DNA of 12,115 bases, from positions 1 through 12,115 of the forward strand of contig DBLC01000173.1 of assembly GCA_002297935.1 (NCBI GenBank). Reading direction: 5' to 3'. Of the stretch, positions 1-5,307 are shown piece after piece. The stretch is from Dialister sp. UBA734 (lineage in GTDB: Bacteria; Bacillota; Negativicutes; Veillonellales; Dialisteraceae). Numbering within the stretch: the stretch's first letter is position 1; every line of letters begins with the position of its first letter. The notes beneath the pieces are model-generated. The model was given only the letters and a program-made list of their open reading frames with translations. It searched no databases and was not told the DNA's origin. The translations under genes and the position numbers were made by a program.

Positions 1-118
1 GATTTTCTCTCCTCGCTTTGAATAAAAACTCAAGAATAATTTCAAACCATGATTAAATCAGTGTTTCCCTAGCGATACTGAGGCCAGATGAAATGACGAA
101 TACGTGTAAAGGCACATT

Positions 119-149
119 TGAGAAACCTTTAGAACCCTTAGAACCCTTT
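119..149. repeat. Short 9-bp tandem repeat (AACCCTTAG-like)
   Basis: About three imperfect 9-bp units of the type AGAACCCTT lie just beyond the 3' end of the MaoC-like gene. They resemble the longer CTTCAGAAC array at 811-857 on the other side of the same gene, so related minisatellites bracket it. The function is unknown. Confidence 0.5.
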
Positions 150-187
150 GCCACTTTACAAATCTCACCAGCTGACACAACTGCTTA

Positions 188-694
188 TCACACCATCCTG
201 CACGTAAAACACAAATGGTCCGTGTAGCCCACCCATGTGTCTCCCTCTTTTTCCAAATATACCTTTTCTCCTGCATAGATGGAAGAATGAAATCGGATTT
301 TCATTGATGTTACCGTTTCATTTTTTCTCAATTCCATTAACAGCTGGAAGCCGCTCACAATGGGATGGTTTCCTTGATGAATTTCGTTATGATCCCCCAA
401 GTCCGAGCTAAACTGCCGAACCTCCTGCGGCGCAAATATTTTCCAAAAGCCCCCTGCTTGTTCCGCTTTGTCCGGGTGAACTTTTCTTTTCGCTGGCAAT
501 AACAACATCCGTACCTTCTCGCCAGTTTCTCCATAAGAGGCCATGATCTTCACCAACCGCCCCTCTTTCACCTGTATCTTCAAAGGAGCCCTTCGTTCTC
601 CCGCTTCATACTCCAATTCCGCCATCACCATCCCCTGCCACTCAGGCTTCCAGATCTGACAAAGAGAGCGGAATATTTCTATATTTTCATGCAT
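188..694 (-). CDS. MaoC/hotdog-fold acyl hydratase-like protein, 168 aa
   Basis: A hotdog-fold protein related to MaoC-type (R)-specific enoyl-CoA hydratases is my best reading. Residues 95-106 read FSSDLGDHNEIH, very close to the family's hydratase 2 motif (GDxNPIH), with the expected catalytic Asp101 and His106. The stretch after it (GFQLLMEL, then KIRFHSSIYAGEKVYL at about 132-147) fits the central helix and later strands of the fold. The first 90 residues are not recognisable and could be a degenerate second hotdog half. I start at 694, where AGAGGTG lies 5 bases upstream; an in-frame ATG at 733 lacks such a site. The gene follows bioY on the same strand but is separated from it by a terminator, so it is probably transcribed alone. 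No CoA ligase or fatty-acid gene is adjacent, so the substrate cannot be inferred. Fold assignment is fairly likely; activity is uncertain. Confidence 0.6.
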   Translation of the reverse strand: MHENIEIFRSLCQIWKPEWQGMVMAELEYEAGERRAPLKIQVKEGRLVKIMASYGETGEKVRMLLLPAKRKVHPDKAEQAGGFWKIFAPQEVRQFSSDLGDHNEIHQGNHPIVSGFQLLMELRKNETVTSMKIRFHSSIYAGEKVYLEKEGDTWVGYTDHLCFTCRMV

Positions 695-810
695 CCTATC
701 ACCTCTTATATATAGCGTCATAAAAAGTTTCATAAGATTCTAAAGGTGAAAAGGGTTCTCAAGTTTCTATATTAAGCTGATGGACGCTTGGCTACTCTCG
801 CATTCAAGCA

Positions 811-857
811 CCTTAGAACCTTCAGAACCTTCAGAACCTTCAGAACCTTCAGAACCT
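811..857. repeat. 9-bp tandem repeat array (CTTCAGAAC)
   Basis: Four head-to-tail copies of CTTCAGAAC follow one 8-base variant (CTTAGAAC). The array is about 115 bases upstream of the MaoC-like start and could vary in copy number by slippage. No open frame or RNA structure explains it. Confidence 0.8.
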
Positions 858-888
858 TTTCTGTAAAAGGAATCATTGCATATTTCCT

Positions 889-911
889 AATCCCTAGGGC
901 CTAGCTACTAA
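889..911. repeat. 23-bp dispersed repeat, copy 1
   Basis: These 23 bases, containing CCCTAGGGCCTAG, recur exactly at 1873-1895. In both copies they run into CTAGCTA-type heptads. Both are intergenic, which fits a chromosomal dispersed repeat family. Confidence 0.75.
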
Positions 912-915
912 CTAT

Positions 916-955
916 AAAAAATAGCCGTAGTACCTTTTCAGTCACTACGGCTATT
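916..955 (-). terminator. Intrinsic terminator of bioY
   Basis: A perfect 12-bp stem (AATAGCCGTAGT at 920-931 with ACTACGGCTATT at 944-955) encloses a 12-base loop. Read leftward it ends in a run of T, the complement of 916-920. It begins 11 bases after the bioY stop codon. Confidence 0.85.
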
Positions 956-966
956 ATATCATTTCA

Positions 967-1503
967 TTAAAATTGTCCGACCAATTTTCTGCGGTACTTG
1001 CTTACCAAGAAAGAAGCCAAAACAATCTTTGCCAAATCTCCAGGAAGGAAGGGGAACATGCACATCACCATGGCCGGCCAAATGCCTGTGCCAGTGAGGA
1101 ACATGAACCACGCCAGCCCCATGGCATAGCACACCGCGGTGCCCAGCACCGTAGCCAGCAGCATATTCTTGAACGAATCGCCCCACTTTTCCATCACCAA
1201 GCCCACTACAAACGCCATGGGCGCAAAGCCAATGATGAATCCGCCAGACGGGCCTGCCAATACAGAGAAACCAGCCCGCATCATAGAGAACACCGGCACC
1301 CCTGCCATGCCAAGAATCAGATAAATCACCAAAGAAATCAGACCATACCGCTTTCCTAAGAACCCACCGGCCATCAAAGCCGCAAAAGTTCCCAGCGTAA
1401 TCGGCACTGGCTGGATCGGAATGGTCAGCTGCGAACATACCGCACACACCGCGGCAAATAGAGCACACAACACTTGCATGCGAACGGAATTGTTATTATT
1501 CAT
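967..1503 (-). CDS. bioY: BioY, biotin ECF transporter S-component, 178 aa
   Basis: This is the substrate-binding membrane subunit of an energy-coupling-factor transporter that takes up biotin. About six hydrophobic segments are visible. Family motifs include the QLTIPIQPVPITLGTF segment near residues 25-40, the AGPSGGFIIGF loop at 83-93 and PFLPGDLAK at 151-159. The length is normal for the family. The start at 1503 is set by AGGAGG five bases upstream; an in-frame extension to 1572 would overlap the promoter. No bioM or bioN ATPase/T-component gene is adjacent, so it probably shares a housekeeping ECF module, as group II S-components do. A consensus promoter with an overlapping palindrome suggests repression by BirA when biotin is plentiful. 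It is a single-gene unit ended by the hairpin at 916-955. Confidence 0.95.
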   Translation of the reverse strand: MNNNNSVRMQVLCALFAAVCAVCSQLTIPIQPVPITLGTFAALMAGGFLGKRYGLISLVIYLILGMAGVPVFSMMRAGFSVLAGPSGGFIIGFAPMAFVVGLVMEKWGDSFKNMLLATVLGTAVCYAMGLAWFMFLTGTGIWPAMVMCMFPFLPGDLAKIVLASFLVSKYRRKLVGQF

Positions 1504-1533
1504 GATAACCTCCTGTTGACGATTGATGTGTTT

Positions 1534-1562
1534 ATTATAAGCGGGATAGTGCGTTATGTCAA
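1534..1562 (-). promoter_or_regulatory. bioY promoter, consensus sigma-70
   Basis: On the minus strand, TTGACA (1562-1557) is followed by a 17-base spacer and TATAAT (1539-1534). Both hexamers match consensus perfectly. The start point should lie near 1527, giving a short leader before the AGGAGG site. Confidence 0.9.
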
Positions 1563-1587
1563 CTGGATTCACTTAGTGGTTAACATA
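1555..1587. promoter_or_regulatory. Candidate BirA operator of bioY
   Basis: TATGTCAAC (1555-1563) and GTTAACATA (1579-1587) form an inverted repeat with one mismatch and 15 bases between the arms. It overlaps the -35 box. Its GTTAAC half-site resembles known Firmicute BirA operators (TTGTTAACC spaced from GGTTAACAA). Assignment rests on that resemblance and on its position before a biotin transporter gene. Confidence 0.6.
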
Positions 1588-1638
1588 GTTGATATAGATG
1601 GCTTAGGGGTATAGATGATACCATTGAAAAGCATGGAG

Positions 1639-1831
1639 TGGAAAGGTTATGATTCTGCTGAATGCTTTTGTGAAACATTTCCTGTTATCGCCAATGACAA
1701 GGTTATAAAAGGTTATAAAAGGTTATTGGAATACCCTATGTACATAACCCTTTATAACCTTTTTAACCCTGTCACTTGCCTATACCGTTCTATGTTAGAA
1801 ATAGCATATGGGCAGAATCATAACCTTTCCA
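1639..1831. repeat. Palindromic intergenic repeat element with nested GGTTAT repeats
   Basis: The outer arms are 20-bp perfect inverted repeats (1639-1658 and 1812-1831) carrying GGTTATGATTCTGC. Inside, GGTTATAAAA is repeated in tandem (1701-1726) and faces an inverted counterpart at 1744-1759. An 18-bp copy of the arm recurs at 8794-8811. This looks like a small non-coding mobile or REP-type repeat. The open frame that crosses it (1615-1881) is a by-product of repetitive sequence. Confidence 0.7.
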
Positions 1832-1872
1832 TACAAGCTCCACATGAAACATATCACTTTCCAAATCCCCCC

Positions 1873-1930
1873 AATCCCTAGGGCCTAGCTACTAATCACT
1901 AGCTACCAGTCACGAGTCACCAGTCACCAG
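1873..1930. repeat. 23-bp repeat copy 2 with heptad array
   Basis: Positions 1873-1895 match 889-911 exactly. From 1885 the sequence has a 7-base period for six and a half units: CTAGCTA, CTAATCA, CTAGCTA, CCAGTCA, CGAGTCA, CCAGTCA, CCAG. It ends just before the left attachment site of the integrated element. Confidence 0.8.
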
Positions 1931-1953
1931 CCCCCATTTTCCCCATTCCCCAT

Positions 1954-1972
1954 TTGTGCTATAATATGTCCC
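1954..1972 (+). repeat. attL core, 19-bp direct repeat
   Basis: TTGTGCTATAATATGTCCC is repeated perfectly at 7533-7551 and brackets an AT-rich block that starts and ends with integrase-associated features. It contains an extended -10 promoter element (TG at 1957, TATAAT at 1960-1965), which here points into the element's left end. Confidence 0.88.
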
Positions 1973-2115
1973 TTCTTGAACGCTTATGTTAGCATGAATT
2001 AAATAGCCTTATATATCACGATAACAAAATAGCATTTCATCCGATAAATACTACATATTCTCACCATAATAGATTATATTGCGTTATAGTGTAGTGCTGA
2101 ATGAATAACTTCATA

Positions 2116-2148
2116 TGGTGTATGAATTGGCGTATAAAATGGCGTATA
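2116..2148. promoter_or_regulatory. Left arm-type integrase sites (TGGCGTATA repeats)
   Basis: TGGCGTATA occurs at 2128-2136 and 2140-2148, with a degenerate copy (TGGTGTATG) at 2116-2124, giving a strict 12-base period. The same paired arrangement recurs near the right end at 7452-7472. Direct repeats near both ends are typical binding sites for the N-terminal arm domain of tyrosine integrases. Confidence 0.6.
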
Positions 2149-2163
2149 CGCCAAGGCATTATA

Positions 2164-2198
2164 AAAGCCGTCATGGGGGCGTAACCTCTGACGGCTTT
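2164..2198 (-). terminator. Terminator downstream of integrase
   Basis: AAAGCCGTCA (2164-2173) pairs perfectly with TGACGGCTTT (2189-2198). It lies just past the integrase stop and ends in T residues when read leftward. A T-rich tail also follows on the plus strand, so it may work in both directions. Confidence 0.75.
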
Positions 2199-2201
2199 AT
2201 T

Positions 2202-3347
2202 TTACATTGCTGATTCTTTTTTGTCGGTGGTGAACGAACAAGTGACTAGGTTATTCATAGCCGTTGATTTATCGTCTATGCTGATATGAGAATACAAGTC
2301 CATAGTCATGGCGTAGCTTTCATGCCCCATGATTTCCTTTAATATGTTTGCGGGCATTCCTGCACGATAGGCACGGCTCGCAAATGTATCTCTAAAGGCA
2401 TGTGAGGCGAAATGTGAGAAAGTGATCCCTGCTTTATTGATTCGTTTCAATATGTTTCTAATTGTGGTATTTAACTTTGTCACATCACTGAATGAACCAT
2501 CTTCACGTGGAAATACAGGGGCTTTTAAGTTGAATTCGTTGTGAGTGGCGTTATAGATGGCTAGTTGTGAATCGAGAATAGCCTTTATTGCTCCATTGAT
2601 AGGGATATCACGTTTACCCGCTCTTGTTTTGGTGGTCTTGCCTACTATATAGCCTTGTCCTAGTTTTCCCTGTGTCATGGTTCGTCTGATATGAATCACG
2701 TTTGCACCAATATCGCACCATTGCAACGCTAGACACTCGCCCGCTCTTACCCCTGTATTCAACATGAAGAGGAAGGCGGGGCGGTATATAGATTTCTTGC
2801 AATACTCGAAGAAGGTTTTTATTTCCTGCTCTGTCAATTCTCTATGAATCGTATCACGTGCGGTGCTTTTCTCTACCTTTATCAGTGGGATATCTTGTGC
2901 CACGTTGCGGGAAACAATTTCATTCTGCAATGCATATTTTAAGAGTGTGAAAATTAACCCCTTACAACGGTTCGCCAATGCGTCACTATGCTTATTAGCT
3001 ACCTTCCTCATAAATTGCACGATTTGACGGCGTTCAATGGCTCTTACTTTCTTCTTTCCGAACTCGCCTTTGATGTAATGATTATAATTGATTTCGCTTA
3101 TTCTAAGTGACGAACTTTTCACGTTCTTTTCTTTTTCTGCTTTCCATTCTTCAAACAGTTGGTTTAATGTAATATTGGCGTTGGTGCTATACAGTCCCTC
3201 GCTAATTTCCTTTCTTTTCCGCTCTTCATTCTCCGCCAGTTCATTGAGAGTATGCCCATATACACTGTAACGCTTGCCATTAACGGTAAACCGCTTTTGA
3301 TACAGTCCATCTTTGCGTCTAGTTACACCCGCCGGAAGTCTTGCCAT
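2202..3347 (-). CDS. int: Site-specific tyrosine recombinase (integrase), 381 aa
   Basis: This enzyme should integrate and excise the element by recombination between the 19-bp cores. The N-terminal 55 residues look like an AP2-type arm-binding domain, residues about 58-155 are a SAM-like core-binding domain, and the rest is the catalytic domain. All active-site residues can be seen: Arg201 (NTGVRAGE), Lys240 (KTTKTRAGK), His316 and Arg319 (HAFRDTFASR), His342 (GHES) and the nucleophile Tyr352 (DLYSH). Length is typical of phage and Tn916-like integrases. The start at 3347 has AAAGGA eight bases upstream. The gene sits at the left end and is transcribed toward the attachment site, with a terminator after it. 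It appears intact, so the element may be mobile. Confidence 0.97.
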   Translation of the reverse strand: MARLPAGVTRRKDGLYQKRFTVNGKRYSVYGHTLNELAENEERKRKEISEGLYSTNANITLNQLFEEWKAEKEKNVKSSSLRISEINYNHYIKGEFGKKKVRAIERRQIVQFMRKVANKHSDALANRCKGLIFTLLKYALQNEIVSRNVAQDIPLIKVEKSTARDTIHRELTEQEIKTFFEYCKKSIYRPAFLFMLNTGVRAGECLALQWCDIGANVIHIRRTMTQGKLGQGYIVGKTTKTRAGKRDIPINGAIKAILDSQLAIYNATHNEFNLKAPVFPREDGSFSDVTKLNTTIRNILKRINKAGITFSHFASHAFRDTFASRAYRAGMPANILKEIMGHESYAMTMDLYSHISIDDKSTAMNNLVTCSFTTDKKESAM

Positions 3348-3445
3348 GATAGTATTCCTTTCTTGTAAAATAATCGCCCTATGTAGTTTATCCTTTGCAT
3401 ACTGGAACGGCTACACAAGGCGTTTAAATGCGTCTATGATGATGT
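3348..3445. other. Spacer between S24-like gene and integrase
   Basis: It contains an imperfect inverted repeat built around two TTTAAA blocks (about 3420-3453) and the string TGCGTCTAT, which recurs with similar context at about 4792-4800. It may hold the integrase promoter, but I see no convincing -35/-10 pair. Confidence 0.4.
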
Positions 3446-3748
3446 TTAAAGGCTATGTGCGTGCCTGCTTTCAACTACATGCCCCATGATAAACAGGTCG
3501 CCCCGCTTTACTTCTTCATTGGTGTAGAACGTTGGGGGATAGTCCCAGTTAGCGAACGAAAGAAACAAGCCTGCATTCACCTTTGTCACACGCCCTATCA
3601 CAATGTGTGAGATATCACCAATAGCGACGGCATAGAGACGGTTGCTTTCTACCTGTTCTACTTCTGTGAGAATGAGTTCATCGCCCTTTTGAATAATAGG
3701 GGTCATTCTATCGTCGTTCATCTTAAAGTGTCTTACCATCTTATTCAT
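3446..3748 (-). CDS. Stand-alone S24 (LexA/CI-type) peptidase-fold protein lacking catalytic residues, 100 aa
   Basis: The pattern MNDDRMTPIIQKGDELIL (residues 10-27) followed by VIGRVTKV (50-57) and FANWDYPP (65-72) matches the C-terminal S24 domain of LexA and phage CI repressors. In active members the first motif has Ser before Met (DSM) and the second has a Lys. Here both are Arg (Arg14, Arg53), so self-cleavage is not expected. There is no helix-turn-helix domain. I start at 3748, where AGGAAGG lies eight bases upstream; a longer in-frame start at 3772 lies inside the preceding gene. The start overlaps the end of that gene by 8 bases, indicating translational coupling. It may dimerise with, titrate or modulate a cleavable repressor of a helper phage or host LexA; this is inference. 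Confidence 0.65.
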   Translation of the reverse strand: MNKMVRHFKMNDDRMTPIIQKGDELILTEVEQVESNRLYAVAIGDISHIVIGRVTKVNAGLFLSFANWDYPPTFYTNEEVKRGDLFIMGHVVESRHAHSL

Positions 3749-3983
3749 TGTTGTTACCTTCCTTTTCTTCATAATCGCCTTGCATGGTTGCCATGTGTCC
3801 GTTCACATACCCGCAATAATACGCACGCTCTAGGGCTTTAGCTACTGTATCAAAGGTGTAGTGCCCATCGAATTTGCTTGAATCAATCAAGGTGGGGAAC
3901 TCTTGCCTGTCCCATGTCAGCATGTATTTGAATGGGATTGAATCATGTACCTTGCTTACATTCTCTTGTATCGTGCCTATCAA
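3741..3983 (-). CDS. Hypothetical protein, 80 aa, TTG start
   Basis: I do not recognise this family. It is an acidic soluble protein without membrane segments or cysteine motifs. The central part (FDTVAKALERAYYCGYVNGHM, about 44-64) is probably helical, and the tail is rich in Glu and Asn. The start codon is TTG at 3983 with GGAG seven bases upstream in a good AAAGGAG context. Its last codons overlap the start of the S24-like gene, so the two form a leftward operon. About 900 bases without a leftward gene lie upstream, which makes it the first gene of its transcript. Partnership with the S24-like protein is suggested only by coupling. Confidence 0.7.
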   Translation of the reverse strand: MIGTIQENVSKVHDSIPFKYMLTWDRQEFPTLIDSSKFDGHYTFDTVAKALERAYYCGYVNGHMATMQGDYEEKEGNNNE

Positions 3984-4045
3984 GGTATCACTCCTTTCTT
4001 GAACCTGTCCCCATAATACAGAAGTCCTATAATAATAGCTATGGT

Positions 4046-4135
4046 AGTAGGTGCTAATTAAACAGGGGAAAATAGGGGTATTTAATCATTTTCTAAAAAT
4101 TGACTTTGACCCGCTATTTTCTTTTAGCACCTGCT
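4046..4135. repeat. Spaced 12-bp inverted repeat around AGGTGCTAA
   Basis: AGTAGGTGCTAA (4046-4057) and TTAGCACCTGCT (4124-4135) are inverted repeats with one G-T type mismatch and 66 bases between. They lie upstream of the leftward two-gene operon (3983 to 3446), so they may be regulatory binding sites or part of a leader structure. Confidence 0.5.
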
Positions 4136-4197
4136 GATAAATAAAAGATTCATAAAATATTTCCGTTTAACTTTTATGATTCATTTATCACTACCAT

Positions 4198-4220
4198 TTC
4201 CGGCGGGTAACTGGTATAAT
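4198..4220 (+). promoter_or_regulatory. Extended -10 promoter of predicted small RNA
   Basis: TATAAT at 4215-4220 is preceded by TGG (4212-4214), forming a perfect extended -10 element. There is no good -35 box; instead TTCCGGCGGG lies at 4198-4207. Predicted initiation is near 4227. The same TGGTATAAT string serves the repressor at 6652-6660. Confidence 0.65.
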
Positions 4221-4226
4221 ATAGCC

Positions 4227-4375
4227 ATGTCCATTGATTCCCGCCGGAAGTAATGGATTAAGCCCTTATAACTACCTAACAAGAAGTTCCGTCTATAATA
4301 ACTTATTGTTAGTGGGGCATGTGATGTTTGACGGTAAACACTCACATGCTCCCCCGAGTTATGAGGGCTTTTTTA
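4227..4375 (+). ncRNA. Predicted structured small RNA with a three-way junction, about 145-150 nt
   Basis: Four helices can be drawn. P0: 4231-4241 with 4246-4256 (11 positions, one G-U, one mismatch, CGCC loop). P1: AAGCCCTTATAACT at 4260-4273 with AGTTATGAGGGCTT at 4357-4370 (14 bp, one G-U). P2 inside P1: CTAACAA at 4276-4282 with TTGTTAG at 4306-4312, continued by AAGTT/AACTT. P3: GCATGTGA at 4317-4324 with TCACATGC at 4342-4349, extended outward by GGG/CCC around a bulged base and inward by TGTTT/AAACA. The closing arm of P1 runs directly into a T run (4369-4374), so P1 doubles as a terminator. An extended -10 element lies just upstream. No protein gene on this strand follows, so it is a stand-alone RNA rather than a leader. 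The family is unknown to me; helper interference or copy control are possible roles. Confidence 0.65.
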
Positions 4376-4377
4376 TT
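4357..4377 (+). terminator. Terminator of the predicted small RNA
   Basis: The 3' arm of P1 (4357-4370) is followed by TTTTATT. The partner arm is about 85 bases upstream, so this is a long-range terminator stem that closes the whole RNA. Confidence 0.6.
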
Positions 4378-4482
4378 GCTTGCCCCTTTTTATAGGCGTC
4401 AACAACTCTAAGCATATATAGAATTTCCATCTCGCTTACTGCGTATCTATAAATCTCGATGTTTCCTGGAAATAGTGAATAT

Positions 4483-4532
4483 AAGGCTAGTAGGGTAACG
4501 TGATTTCTACGTTGTCTACTAGCCTTTTATTT
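4483..4532 (+). terminator. Second rightward terminator hairpin
   Basis: AAGGCTAGTAG (4483-4493) pairs perfectly with CTACTAGCCTT (4516-4526), with an inner AACGT/ACGTT helix, followed by TTTTATTT. No rightward gene precedes it. It may back up the small-RNA terminator or end a second undetected transcript from 4378 onward. Confidence 0.6.
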
Positions 4533-4825
4533 CTGCATAGTTTCAGACAAGGGTATATATTAATAGATTCCTTACCTATGGGAACCCATTTCACGTCCCC
4601 ACCACCTACATAGAAATAGAATTCCTACCACCCTTTTTCTACTGGCTCGCTCTGTTGTAGTGTCTGCTCTGCTCTCAATCCGTTCAAAATGATTCAAGTA
4701 CACCGCAAAATCAATGCAACTAGAGAGAGAAAGTAGTCGAAGGTATGATTTATCATGTAGAGGATAGGGAACGCATAGAAACGCTTTTAAGTGCGTCTAT
4801 CATGGTTCGTCATATCTGATAGCCT

Positions 4826-4885
4826 ATACCATATCTTGTAATGCTAGGCGAGTGATCGCCCGCTCTTGAATACAAGATGTGGTAT
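4826..4885. repeat. Long stem-loop after the four-cysteine gene
   Basis: ATACCATATCTTGTA (4826-4840) pairs with TACAAGATGTGGTAT (4871-4885) over 15 positions with one G-U or A-C pair, depending on the strand. A second hairpin inside it (GGCGA at 4847-4851 with TCGCC at 4856-4860, GTGA loop) caps the structure. No T run follows on either strand, so it is not a standard terminator. It may stabilise mRNA ends or act in replication. Confidence 0.6.
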
Positions 4886-4890
4886 GTTGG

Positions 4891-5109
4891 CTACTCTTCT
4901 TCGCTTTTTGCTTGTGTCGTGTTGCGTTTCACCAGTCGAAAGTCCCATAGAGGGCATTTAGTATGCTTGCACTTTCTGACCAAGTAAGCAGAACCGCCGG
5001 AACAGTCCTTGCAATGAAGGCGAATAGCTTTACCTCTTGTGAGTTTGCCTTCTCTTCTAAGTCTCTCCACTTCCTGTTCAATATCCTTTTGTGTCATAAC
5101 TGCTTTCAT
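4891..5109 (-). CDS. Small four-cysteine (zinc-ribbon-like) phage protein, 72 aa
   Basis: The core RLHCKDCSGG...RKCKHTKCPLWDFR has Cys33, Cys36, Cys47 and Cys52, a CxxC...CxxxxC arrangement that probably binds one zinc ion. Short proteins with a CxxCsGG...C....CPLw.yR pattern are common in phages and prophage-like elements of Firmicutes, but I know of no established function. A basic N-terminal helix precedes the cysteines. The start is the ATG at 5109, nine bases after GGAGG; an in-frame TTG at 5130 lies before that site and is not used. It stands alone between two non-coding blocks, with two GC-rich hairpins in its leader. Confidence 0.8.
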   Translation of the reverse strand: MKAVMTQKDIEQEVERLRREGKLTRGKAIRLHCKDCSGGSAYLVRKCKHTKCPLWDFRLVKRNTTQAKSEEE

Positions 5110-5153
5110 AGTTGTATTCCTCCATATCAATCTATAACAACACTAGCGAGTTA

Positions 5154-5205
5154 GGGGCGTCCCACGCCCCACTTATGTAACTAGCATGCGGGGAAGTATC
5201 CCCGC
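5154..5205. promoter_or_regulatory. Two GC-rich hairpins in the leader of the four-cysteine gene
   Basis: GGGGCGT/ACGCCCC (5154-5160 with 5164-5170, 3-base loop) and GCGGGGA/TCCCCGC (5188-5194 with 5199-5205, 4-base loop) are perfect 7-bp stems 17 bases apart in otherwise AT-rich DNA. Neither is followed by a T run. They may be leader structures or part of an origin region. Confidence 0.55.
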
Positions 5206-5307
5206 CACCCCTCTGTCATCAACTCCAACTCTACAGGGGAATGTATTTCTCTTTCTCCACTGTTTTTTCTTGCCAGTGTTTCGCCTATTCAACATGGTAG
5301 TGATGGC

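Larger units (their letters stand above)
1504..1953. other. Intergenic region upstream of bioY, no gene
   Basis: Apart from the bioY control region (1534-1587), this stretch contains only repeats: the palindromic element at 1639-1831, the second 23-bp repeat copy and the heptad array. I find no supportable coding sequence. Confidence 0.7.
3984..4890. other. Large non-coding region of the element
   Basis: About 900 bases hold no supportable gene. They contain the spaced inverted repeat (4046-4135), the small RNA (4227-4375), a second terminator hairpin (4483-4532), a lone AAGTAGTCG site at 4731-4739 matching the iterons, and a 15-bp stem-loop (4826-4885). A minus-strand frame between about 4700 and 4550 is open for some 45 codons but lacks a ribosome site. 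Confidence 0.6.

Noticed and set aside
959..1468. Alternative minus-strand frame overlapping bioY
   Set aside because: It is rich in Cys, His, Gly and Trp without any domain, while the BioY frame has all family motifs.
1615..1881. Plus-strand 88-codon frame between bioY and the element
   Set aside because: It runs through a palindromic repeat, has no ribosome site and no recognisable protein features.
1885..1930. CRISPR or minisatellite gene suggested by the heptad array
   Set aside because: The 7-base units are contiguous without spacers and no cas genes are present.
4550..4700. Minus-strand frame of about 45 codons in the large non-coding block
   Set aside because: No ribosome site or good start codon, and the translation resembles nothing known to me.
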